Shown one piece after another: positions 25,327 to 31,359 of a DNA stretch of 31,359 nucleotides. This DNA is from Angelakisella sp. (lineage in GTDB: Bacteria > Bacillota > Clostridia > Oscillospirales > Ruminococcaceae), in NCBI GenBank assembly GCA_020024555.1, contig JAHHTQ010000026.1, positions 1 to 31,359 on the forward strand, given 5' to 3'. The first letter of the stretch is position 1. Each line of letters begins with the position of its first letter. The position numbers were made by a program, and so were the translations under genes. Under the pieces are notes generated by a model. That model worked only from the letters and a program-made list of their open reading frames with translations, had not been told where the DNA came from and made no database searches.

Positions 25327-25335
25327 ATTATAACA
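25327..25335 (-). promoter_or_regulatory. Extended -10 promoter of queT
   Basis: TGTTATAAT on the minus strand is a TGn-TATAAT extended -10. No good -35 lies 17 nt upstream (TTGACA is present but only 7 nt away). The expected start is near 25320, giving a leader of about 155 nt, long enough for the structured element. Confidence 0.55.
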
Positions 25336-25394
25336 CCTTTGTCAATAGTCTTTTATCCGTATTGCTTATTTTTTTCCACCAATAAAAACTTTTT

Positions 25395-25425
25395 TGAAGA
25401 AATAATTATTCATATATCGTATAAT
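25395..25425 (+). promoter_or_regulatory. ECF-type promoter ahead of the sigma factor gene
   Basis: TGAAGA (25395-25400), a 17-nt spacer, then CGTATAAT (25418-25425). This resembles the TGAAAC-N16/17-CGTA promoters read by SigW-type ECF sigma factors and suggests autoregulation. The overlapping TATAAT could also act as a sigma-A -10, though with no -35 at normal spacing. Confidence 0.5.
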
Positions 25426-25491
25426 ATATGTATTCGGATACAAAAGCGCGTATACAAAGGTTTTTTAAAAAGGTGGTGAATTTACAAAAGA

Positions 25492-26001
25492 ATGACAGAT
25501 AAAGAATTTGAAAAAATTGTCAGTACATACGAAAAACTGATATATACTGTATGTTATAATTTTTGTAAAAACCACCATACAGCCGAAGATTTAACGCAAG
25601 AAACATTCATTTCAGCATATTCACACATAAATTCTTGCCCACCGAATGCCTTAAAGCCTTGGCTAATGAGAATAGCCACAAACAAAGCGAAGGATTTTTT
25701 AAAGAGCGCTTACAACAAACGTGTAACCTGTACCGAAGACAACGTAATGGATATTATGGATACAAACGCTTATTCAAACAGCAGTGAAAATATAGCCCTC
25801 TCCAAAGAAACGATATCACAAATAACGGACGAGATACAAAACTTAAAAGAACCATATAACAAAGTGTGTACAATGTTTTTCCTTGAAGAAAAAAGTATCG
25901 AAGAAATATCAGATATTTTGGATAGACCGTATAAAACAGTACATACACAGATATACAGAGGTAAAAACATACTGCAAAATAAATTGAAAGGAGAATTTTG
26001 A
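25492..26001 (+). CDS. ECF RNA polymerase sigma factor
   Basis: 169 aa. Region 2 (about residues 5-75) has AEDLTQETFISAY, the -10 recognition helix signature of ECF sigma factors, and KPWLMRIATNKAKDFLK. Region 4 (about 110-165) has the helix-turn-helix KSIEEISDILDRPYKTVHTQIYRGK. No region 3, as expected. Ribosome binding site AAGGTGGTGA. Its stop overlaps the start of the anti-sigma gene by one base (TGATG), implying translational coupling. It should direct a small regulon, including its own operon, when released from the anti-sigma factor. The inducing signal is unknown. Confidence 0.95.
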   Translation: MTDKEFEKIVSTYEKLIYTVCYNFCKNHHTAEDLTQETFISAYSHINSCPPNALKPWLMRIATNKAKDFLKSAYNKRVTCTEDNVMDIMDTNAYSNSSENIALSKETISQITDEIQNLKEPYNKVCTMFFLEEKSIEEISDILDRPYKTVHTQIYRGKNILQNKLKGEF

Positions 26002-26459
26002 TGGAACTTTTTAAAGAAGACGGACATTTAACAGACCTTGCGCTGAAAATGAGCGTTGAAAATACTTTGGGCGAAACAGAAAGTCTTGAAGTAAGCGAAC
26101 ATTTAAGTTTTTGCGATGAATGTTTGGTAAGATACAGCAATTTTTTGACAGACGATGTTTTGATTGAACCCGAAAAACCACTTACTCAGAGCATTATGAG
26201 GAAAATACGCCAAAAAGTCATTAAAATAATATTTAACAGATATTTTGCCGCAACCGCCGCCGCAGTTTTTGCCATTGTTTTTTGGCAAATAGGAGTATTC
26301 AGTGATATATACGAAGTATCAAAAGAGAGAAACTTGGCTAAATATAAACCCGATACCCATACTACTGTTATTGATGATATAAATAACCACTTTAATAAAT
26401 TAAATGAAAATTGGAATAAGATTTTATCAAAATTTGATTTTAATTATTTTAATAACTAA
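26001..26459 (+). CDS. Zinc-type transmembrane anti-sigma factor
   Basis: 152 aa from the ATG at 26001 (a TTG one codon earlier is also open, but the ATG has AAAGGAGA at ideal spacing). The N-terminal cytoplasmic part has the anti-sigma zinc motif HxxxCxxC (His34, Cys38, Cys41 in SEHLSFCDECL). One membrane helix follows at about 81-101, then a ~50-residue extracytoplasmic tail. It should bind the upstream sigma factor and hold it inactive until an envelope or redox cue. Followed 42 nt later by a membrane protein gene. Confidence 0.88.
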   Translation: MELFKEDGHLTDLALKMSVENTLGETESLEVSEHLSFCDECLVRYSNFLTDDVLIEPEKPLTQSIMRKIRQKVIKIIFNRYFAATAAAVFAIVFWQIGVFSDIYEVSKERNLAKYKPDTHTTVIDDINNHFNKLNENWNKILSKFDFNYFNN

Positions 26460-26501
26460 AACAAAAATAATAATTTTTTTTACAAAGGAGTTTTTTTAAT
26501 A

Positions 26502-27071
26502 ATGAAAAAAAATAGTTTTCTTACATTTATATTCGCATTCTTTCCGGGAGCAGGACAGATGTATCATGGATATATGAAACGTGGAATATCTTTTATGTCT
26601 ATCTTTTTACTTATCGTATTTATCGCAACGTTTTTAAATATAGAAACACTTACAATATTTTTACCGATTATTTTTGCGGTATCTTTTTTCGATACATTTC
26701 ATATTCACAATCAAACATACGATGAAAGACAGGCAAACGCTGATAAATATATTATAAATATTGAAAAATTATTCGGTGACGAATACAAAACATTTTTCAA
26801 AATAAAACACAGAACTTTTGGTATCGCTCTTATTTGGTTTGGAATATTTTTAATTTTTAACAGCACTGTTTTTCCTATAATATCAAAACTGGCATATAGC
26901 CTTGATTTGTGGTGGTTAGATAATATTATGGGAAATATTCCTACGCTTGTTGTTTCTGTTTTGGTAATTTTCATCGGTACAAAAATGTTAAAAAGCACAA
27001 GCAAAAAAGTAAATACAGAAGAAAAGTGGAAAGAATTTAAACCGACAGAAACCGACAGCAATAAGGAATAA
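26502..27071 (+). CDS. Membrane protein with a TM2-like N terminus
   Basis: 189 aa. The N-terminal ~45 residues (FFPGAGQMYHGYMKRG between two hydrophobic stretches) fit the TM2-domain pattern. In total about four membrane segments: ~5-40 in two parts, ~52-65, ~104-125 and ~138-155. The segment between the second and third pair is charged (residues ~66-100). The C terminus is polar and acidic. Strong CAAAGGAG box. Third gene of the sigma-factor operon; 23 nt before the next gene. I do not know its function; it may be an effector or a sensor partner of the anti-sigma factor. Confidence 0.8.
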   Translation: MKKNSFLTFIFAFFPGAGQMYHGYMKRGISFMSIFLLIVFIATFLNIETLTIFLPIIFAVSFFDTFHIHNQTYDERQANADKYIINIEKLFGDEYKTFFKIKHRTFGIALIWFGIFLIFNSTVFPIISKLAYSLDLWWLDNIMGNIPTLVVSVLVIFIGTKMLKSTSKKVNTEEKWKEFKPTETDSNKE

Positions 27072-27094
27072 TCAAAGGAGGATAACTTTATATT

Positions 27095-27961
27095 ATGGAC
27101 AACACACAACAAAACATAAATAATGAAAATATGACAGACACTGTGACAGAAAATGTTTCACCGCAAAACACAGTCAACGCAAACGTAACTGATAATGATA
27201 TATTAAAATACTATATGCCACCAAAAACCAGACGTGTCGGTACTTTTACTCTTGGACTTACCCTTGTAGCAATAGGCTCTATTGCCATACACTCGGTAAT
27301 TTTTCAAAAATTTAATTTTACGCTACTGTCGGCAATTACCCCGTTTATTTTTATATCCCTTGGAATAGAAATTCTTATAGCGTCGTTTTTCGCCAATAAC
27401 AAAAAGCTCAAATATGACTTTTTATCAATGTTTATAGCATTTTGCCTTGTAATATTCAGTGGCGTGGCGCTTATTATTCCGAATATAATACAATATTTAG
27501 GCCCGCAAAACAGTATCAACGAACTGAAAATAAGCAGACATATAGAAGACGTATTATATAATAATATTCCTGATAAAAATTCCGTAAAAGACCTTAATAT
27601 ACTTGTATCTGTCAATCCATTTAACAATACCGATACTGAAACAGATGTCAATAATCTTGATTATGTTGATTTTGTACGTATAGACTTAACACTCGAAGAT
27701 ACGGAAAATATTGATGAATTTGTTAACAAATCAAGAGAATTCGCTGTTTTGACAAACAAAAATTTTCCAACCGCAAAATTATATATTGACGGCTATACAG
27801 CAGACAAATCAAAATTCTTTTCAATCAATTTTTCTTCAAAATTTAATTTTAATGCTGATATAGATATATTAAAACAAAGAACCGAAGAAAAAATATGGGA
27901 TAAAGAATCAGAGCGTTATATGCCAAAGGCGGAATATGAGAAATTAAACATAACTACATAA
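27095..27961 (+). CDS. Membrane protein of unknown function with a large extracytoplasmic domain
   Basis: 288 aa. A ~45-residue polar, Asn/Thr-rich N terminus is followed by three membrane helices (about 48-70, 75-98 and 107-132) and then a ~155-residue soluble domain rich in Asp, Asn and Lys, with no family I recognise. GGAGG lies upstream but 13 nt from the ATG, a long spacing; no better start is seen. Last gene of the ECF sigma operon, ending at a strong terminator. Its position suggests an envelope role under the sigma factor. No catalytic motif is visible. Confidence 0.78.
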   Translation: MDNTQQNINNENMTDTVTENVSPQNTVNANVTDNDILKYYMPPKTRRVGTFTLGLTLVAIGSIAIHSVIFQKFNFTLLSAITPFIFISLGIEILIASFFANNKKLKYDFLSMFIAFCLVIFSGVALIIPNIIQYLGPQNSINELKISRHIEDVLYNNIPDKNSVKDLNILVSVNPFNNTDTETDVNNLDYVDFVRIDLTLEDTENIDEFVNKSREFAVLTNKNFPTAKLYIDGYTADKSKFFSINFSSKFNFNADIDILKQRTEEKIWDKESERYMPKAEYEKLNITT

Positions 27962-27969
27962 CTATTTTG

Positions 27970-28008
27970 AAGATTGGGAATATTTATATATCTCCCAATC
28001 TTTTTTGT
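27970..28008 (+). terminator. Terminator of the ECF sigma operon
   Basis: AAGATTGGGA (27970-27979) pairs with TCCCAATCTT (27993-28002), with a 13-nt loop, followed by further Ts. It lies 9 nt after the last stop codon and faces the convergent spmB. Confidence 0.92.
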
Positions 28009-28021
28009 TATTAAAATATAT

Positions 28022-28534
28022 CTATACCAACAATAATCTAACTGTTATTATGCTCACTATCATAGACGTTAAATCCGCGCTTAGCGATGACACAAGCGTA
28101 TGCCTTGTATTACGTACCTTTGTAGCGCCATAATATATAACTATCGTATAAAATGTGGTTTCGGCTGAGCCTTGCATAACAGACGCTACTTGCCCTATAA
28201 AGCTGTCCGGCCCATAGTTTAAAAGCAGTTCTTTATACAAAGCGAGCGAACCGCCACCCGAAAGCGGGTGCATAATGGCGAGCGGTATTATCTCCGGCGG
28301 AATATTAAAAATTTTACAAGGCGTACGAAGCGAATAAGTAAGTACATTTAATGCGCCGGAACTTTTAAACATTGTCACAAGCACAACCATTAAAACAAGT
28401 GACGGAACAATTTTTACGATAATATGTAACCCTTGCGTTGCTCCGTCCAAAAACTCGGCAAATACATTATGTTTTTTTATTGCGCCTGTAAGAACAATTA
28501 TAAGCACAGTTATCGGAATGATTGCATCAGACAT
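28022..28534 (-). CDS. spmB: Spore maturation protein B
   Basis: 170 aa, a nucleoside-recognition (Gate) domain membrane protein. Visible motifs: VLIIVLTGAIKKHNVFAEFLDGA (given in part), the gate signature MHPLSGGGSLALYKELL, and GSAETTFYTIVIYYGATKVRNTRHTL (in part), which is strongly conserved in SpmB. With SpmA it is needed for core dehydration and heat resistance of spores in Bacillus. AAAGGAGAAAA lies upstream. It follows spmA by 33 nt in one unit. Its presence argues for a spore-forming organism. Confidence 0.93.
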   Translation of the reverse strand: MSDAIIPITVLIIVLTGAIKKHNVFAEFLDGATQGLHIIVKIVPSLVLMVVLVTMFKSSGALNVLTYSLRTPCKIFNIPPEIIPLAIMHPLSGGGSLALYKELLLNYGPDSFIGQVASVMQGSAETTFYTIVIYYGATKVRNTRHTLVSSLSADLTSMIVSIITVRLLLV

Positions 28535-28567
28535 TCTACACTTTTCTCCTTTAAATATTTATATAAA

Positions 28568-29164
28568 TCAACAACGCGCCTTTTTGCCTGTTAATTTAGA
28601 AATAGTTTTCGCCATAATAATACCTACACTTAATGACACTATCGAACTGATAATTACACAAGGCAGTATCTCCATAGGCGCTTTGCTTCCGTTTTGCATA
28701 CGCAAAAAAGCCGCTGTTGTCGGGATTAACTGCATTGACGCTGTATTCATTACCACAAATAAAATCATTTCATCACACGCTGTCTCACTGATACCTTTCT
28801 CTTTCTCTATATTTTCCATTGCCGCCAGTCCCAATGGTGTCGCGGCATTCCCAAGTCCCAATAAATTGACAGATATATTCATACAAATATTTTTTATTGC
28901 ATCGCCGTCTTTTTTTAGTTTAGGAAAGAAAAACCTGCATATAATAGGTGAGATAATCTTTGCCAAAAAATCTGTTATTCCACACTTGTCGGCAATATTT
29001 AAAAGTCCGCTCCACAAAATAATATTTCCACATATACTGATAATAAGCTGAACTCCGTCAGCCGCTCCTTGCATTATGCCTGTCGACAGCAAAGATATAT
29101 TCCCCGAAAAAAATGCCGTTACCACCGAAAAAATTATAATAAACAACATAATAAAACTCATCAT
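28568..29164 (-). CDS. spmA: Spore maturation protein A
   Basis: 198 aa, a nucleoside-recognition domain membrane protein. Characteristic pieces: AADGVQLIISICGNIILWSGL (in part), NLLGLGNAATPLGLAAM and FVVMNTASMQLIPTTAAFLR. It acts with SpmB in spore core dehydration. The start is the first of two adjacent ATGs with an AGGGGA box. First gene of spmA-spmB. Upstream lies the 222-bp divergent gap to ireB. Confidence 0.94.
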   Translation of the reverse strand: MMSFIMLFIIIFSVVTAFFSGNISLLSTGIMQGAADGVQLIISICGNIILWSGLLNIADKCGITDFLAKIISPIICRFFFPKLKKDGDAIKNICMNISVNLLGLGNAATPLGLAAMENIEKEKGISETACDEMILFVVMNTASMQLIPTTAAFLRMQNGSKAPMEILPCVIISSIVSLSVGIIMAKTISKLTGKKARC

Positions 29165-29313
29165 AAAAACTATCCCCTTTATGTCTTTCTATATATTTAT
29201 ATTAAAAAATAATAAAAATATTTATATATTTAAAAATATAATATCAGCAGTCATTCATCAGCCAATACAAAATAAATATTATTATAATATTTACAATTTA
29301 TACAAAAAAGGTA

Positions 29314-29342
29314 TTGTAATTTACCTGAAAATAGTATACAAT
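29314..29342 (+). promoter_or_regulatory. Sigma-A promoter of ireB
   Basis: TTGTAA (29314-29319), exactly 17 nt, TACAAT (29337-29342). Transcription should start about 29349, near the GGAGG box of ireB. Confidence 0.7.
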
Positions 29343-29386
29343 AATAAAGAGATTTAATTTAACGTTGCTTTTGGAGGTGTTTATAT

Positions 29387-29641
29387 ATGGCAATTAACGA
29401 ACCTACCATATCTTTTTCCATAGCCGGTGATAAGGAAAAAGAGGTACAAGAAACACTCTTAGTAGTATATGATGCGCTTAAACAAAAAGGATATGACCCT
29501 ATCAACCAAATTGTAGGTTATATTTTATCCGAAGATCCGACATATATTACTACACATAATAATGCGCGCAGTCTTATAAGACATATAGACAGAGATGAAC
29601 TTTTACAAATACTTGTTAAGAATTATATAAATAAAAACTGA
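29387..29641 (+). CDS. IreB-family regulatory phosphoprotein (UPF0297)
   Basis: 84 aa, the normal length. The family is highly conserved across Firmicutes; GYDPINQIVGYILSEDPTYI and HNNARSLIRHIDRDELL (in part) are its hallmark. In Enterococcus faecalis IreB is phosphorylated on N-terminal threonines by the PASTA kinase IreK and tempers cephalosporin resistance; Thr7 is the candidate here. Strong TTGGAGGTG box. The usual neighbours (ruvX/yqgF, alaS) are absent; next is a small unknown gene after a terminator. Family is certain; role here inferred. Confidence 0.93.
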   Translation: MAINEPTISFSIAGDKEKEVQETLLVVYDALKQKGYDPINQIVGYILSEDPTYITTHNNARSLIRHIDRDELLQILVKNYINKN

Positions 29642-29725
29642 TTTAATTGATGTTTATTTGCAGGTTATGGTATTATGTGTTCTTATGAGCATTATATTAA
29701 TAATGTGTTTTTATGATAAGTATAG

Positions 29726-29757
29726 AAAGACGGTCTTTTGTCGGTCGTCTTTTTTAT
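29726..29757 (+). terminator. Terminator of ireB
   Basis: AAAGACG (29726-29732) pairs with CGTCTTT (29746-29752), extended inward by wobble pairs, and the 3' arm runs into a T tract. It makes ireB a single-gene transcript. Confidence 0.8.
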
Positions 29758-29842
29758 TTTATATCTAACTCTCTATAATAAGTAAAATTGTAAATTCTAT
29801 GGGACGCAAGTCCTTTTATTAAATATTAGGAGGATAATCAAG

Positions 29843-30151
29843 ATGGAAAAAACAAAAAAATGGCAAACATATAAAGGTAGACCGTTTGTAAAAAACGGAG
29901 ACACTATCTATTATGGTTTTCCTTACGAACCGTTTGTGACACTTATGCAAATTATCAATACCCAAAAAGTTGATGATGTTAATATAGCAACAAAAATAGT
30001 TGTACATCTTTTATCTACTGATAAAACCAAAACCCCACTGGAAGCAATTATAAAAAAAGGTGAAAAAACTTCCCTTGCAGACGCTTTTGAAATGGCAGAT
30101 ATTTGGCTTACCGCAAACATAAAACCAAAAAACGACGAAAAAAAACAATAG
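29843..30151 (+). CDS. Small conserved-looking protein of unknown function
   Basis: 102 aa, soluble, basic at both ends. The opening WQTYKGRPFVKNGDTIYYG reads like a short beta-rich domain; PYEPFVTLMQI follows, then a segment with VDDVNIATKIVVHLLSTD and a helical end (LADAFEMADIWL). I have an impression of similar short unannotated clostridial proteins, but no named family. Strong TTAGGAGGA box and a terminator on each side show it is a real single-gene unit. No catalytic motif is visible. Confidence 0.75.
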   Translation: MEKTKKWQTYKGRPFVKNGDTIYYGFPYEPFVTLMQIINTQKVDDVNIATKIVVHLLSTDKTKTPLEAIIKKGEKTSLADAFEMADIWLTANIKPKNDEKKQ

Positions 30152-30157
30152 TCATAT

Positions 30158-30207
30158 AAAAAAGGCTTTTTCTTTAAGTATTTTACTAATAGAAAAAAGC
30201 CTTTTTT
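30158..30207 (+). terminator. Terminator after the small unknown gene
   Basis: A ~16-bp stem (AAAAAAGGCTTTTTCT with AGAAAAAAGCCTTTTTT, one bulge), the 3' arm ending in six Ts. Lies 7 nt after the stop codon. Confidence 0.88.
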
Positions 30208-30242
30208 ATAAGCAATAAATTATATGGAGGTTATCCTGTAAA

Positions 30243-31034
30243 ATGAAAATCGGTATTTCAACCGCTTGTTTTTATCCTATGCAAACCGAACTCGCATTTC
30301 AAAAAATCAATGACTGTAATTGTAAGTATACGGAACTTTTCATAAACTCATTTTCGGAATTTGATAAACCTTTTTTGGATACCATAAAAGAAATAAAAAA
30401 CAAAAACAATACAGAAATTTTATCCGTACACCCTTTTACATCAATGCTTGAAACACAGTTTATTTTCGGTGACTATCCACGTCGCACAGAGGAAGGATTG
30501 GAACTCTACAAAAAAATATTTGATTTTACAGCCGAACTTGGCGCGGATATTTGCGTATTTCACGGAGCGGTAAAACAATATAATATAACTGCCGAACAAT
30601 ATATTGAAAAATATAATATTCTTCATAATCTCGCCAAAAACAGTGGAATAAAACTTGCGCAAGAATGTGTTGACAGATGCAAAAGTTCGTCACCTGTTTT
30701 TTTGGAGGAAATAAAAAAATTATTACCTGACATTAATTTTGTGTTGGATTTAAAACAAACACGACGTAGTTATATTGATTATCAAAAATTTATAGACGCT
30801 ATGGGAGAAAATATCGTACATTTGCACCTAAGCGACAGTATTAATAACAACGAAAAAATGGACTGTTTGCCAATAGGTGAAGGTGATTTTGACTTTTATA
30901 AATTATTCAAAAAATTGCAAACTATTAATTATAAAGGTAATGCGGTAGTTGAACTGTACAATCACAATTTTAAAGACATCTCTCAATTAACAAATTCTGT
31001 TAAATATCTTGAAAATGCGCAAAAACAATTATAA
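30243..31034 (+). CDS. Sugar phosphate isomerase/epimerase-like TIM barrel (AP endonuclease 2 family)
   Basis: 263 aa, the xylose-isomerase-like TIM barrel fold (PF01261 type). Conserved metal-site strands are visible: SVHPFTS, VFHGAVKQ, LAQECVD (Glu ligand), FVLDLKQTRR (Asp), HLHLSDS (His/Asp) and VVELYNHNF (Glu). These fit a divalent-metal enzyme acting on a sugar or sugar acid, but the family is broad and includes endonuclease IV. GGAGG lies upstream with a spacing of about 11 nt. Single gene between a terminator and the repeats at the right edge. Substrate unknown. Confidence 0.85.
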   Translation: MKIGISTACFYPMQTELAFQKINDCNCKYTELFINSFSEFDKPFLDTIKEIKNKNNTEILSVHPFTSMLETQFIFGDYPRRTEEGLELYKKIFDFTAELGADICVFHGAVKQYNITAEQYIEKYNILHNLAKNSGIKLAQECVDRCKSSSPVFLEEIKKLLPDINFVLDLKQTRRSYIDYQKFIDAMGENIVHLHLSDSINNNEKMDCLPIGEGDFDFYKLFKKLQTINYKGNAVVELYNHNFKDISQLTNSVKYLENAQKQL

Positions 31035-31050
31035 ATAAGACATTAACTTT

Positions 31051-31275
31051 GCTCACGTTCCACGTGTGGCGGTTCGCCAAAATGCTTATTATTGCAAATA
31101 ATAATAGTCTGACGTGGGAATAAAAATTAAGATATAAACATAAATTTTGCTCACGTCTCACGAGTGGCGGTTCGCCAAAAGGCTTATTATTGCAAATAAT
31201 AATAGTCTGACGTGAGAATAAAAATTAAGATATAAACAAAAATTTTGCTCACGTCTCACGAGTGGCGGTTCGCCA
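31051..31275. repeat. Tandem 98-bp structured repeats (two full units and a partial third)
   Basis: Units start at 31051, 31149 and 31247 (period exactly 98). Each full unit has an outer stem that brings together its 5' part and an ACGTGRGA-type 3' arm, enclosing two hairpins: TGGCG/CGCCA (3-nt loop) and TTATTATT/AATAATAA (3-nt loop). Units 1 and 2 differ at a base pair in the outer stem by a compensatory C-G to T-A change. The third unit keeps the first hairpin and then departs at 31276. There is an A-rich linker between units. No gene is present. The structure is plain; function unknown. Confidence 0.85.
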
Positions 31276-31352
31276 TGTCCTATGCGGACAGCAGTTACTT
31301 TGTATGTGACAAAGTAACCAAAACACATTTAAGAGGGTGTTCCCCCTCTTAA
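31276..31352. repeat. Three further hairpins after the third repeat unit
   Basis: TGTCC/GGACA (31276-31280 with 31286-31290), a perfect 10-bp GTTACTTTGT/ACAAAGTAAC (31294-31303 with 31309-31318) and a 9-bp TTAAGAGGG/CCCTCTTAA (31329-31337 with 31344-31352). They follow one another closely. Sequences of the GTTACTTTGT type recur in intergenic repeats of many Firmicutes as I recall, often mistaken for short ORFs. The window ends just after. Confidence 0.75.
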
Positions 31353-31359
31353 AATACTC

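Noticed and set aside
28518..29051. 177-codon plus-strand frame inside spmA
   Set aside because: It is antisense to spmA, whose conserved motifs are unmistakable.
29800..29816. GGGACGCAAGTCC, resembling a piece of the c-di-GMP-I riboswitch
   Set aside because: Only the short GNRA-capped stem is present; the other conserved parts of the aptamer are missing upstream and downstream.
31066..31078. GGCGGTTCGCC, resembling a tRNA T arm
   Set aside because: There is no anticodon or D arm, acceptor stem or CCA context, and the element recurs as part of the 98-bp repeat.
1..31359. CRISPR array
   Set aside because: The only tandem repeats (31051-31275) have 98-bp units that are near-identical throughout with no variable spacers, and no cas gene is present.

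Overview
The window is low-GC, densely coded DNA that looks like a chromosomal segment of an anaerobic, spore-forming member of Clostridia. The pointers are spmA/spmB (spore maturation), a HemZ-type radical-SAM enzyme, an IreB (UPF0297) protein, a QueT transporter and strong GGAGG ribosome binding sites. A gut or fermentative Oscillospirales-type lineage is plausible, but I cannot assign genus or species from the sequence. No rRNA, tRNA, CRISPR array, transposase or phage gene was recognised.

Layout, left to right. (1) 1-312: a chain of small hairpins after an upstream gene that lies outside the window. (2) 305-4702: a Leloir galactose cluster, with a divergent AraC-type regulator and galK-galT-galE. 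(3) 4910-8003, minus strand: an L-cysteine desulfidase (CyuA/UPF0597), a low-complexity Ig-like lipoprotein and an orphan ZnuA-like metal-binding lipoprotein, behind a clear sigma-A promoter. (4) 8445-13694, plus strand: Nudix hydrolase, TrkH/KtrB potassium channel, acyl-ACP thioesterase, UvrD/PcrA-like helicase and a small unknown protein. (5) 13771-17578, minus strand: mglB-mglA-mglC galactose/glucose ABC importer with its own promoter and an intercistronic stem-loop. (6) 17859-24335, minus strand: pulA (cytoplasmic pullulanase), an HSL-type esterase, a condensation/acyltransferase-fold protein, a zinc-ribbon membrane protein and hemZ, closely spaced as one probable operon. (7) 24643-25164: queT behind a long structured leader that looks like a translational riboswitch. 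(8) 25492-27961: an ECF sigma factor, zinc-type anti-sigma factor and two membrane proteins, apparently autoregulated. (9) 28022-29164: spmA-spmB. (10) 29387-31034: ireB, a small unknown protein and a sugar isomerase/epimerase-like TIM barrel. (11) 31040-31359: tandem 98-bp structured repeats followed by more hairpins.

How the parts fit: regions 2 and 5 together import (MglBAC) and metabolise (GalK, GalT, GalE) galactose, and pullulanase adds alpha-glucan debranching, so carbohydrate use is the dominant theme. The least explained parts are the acyltransferase/esterase/zinc-ribbon cassette, the ECF sigma module, the queT leader and the structured repeats at both window ends.
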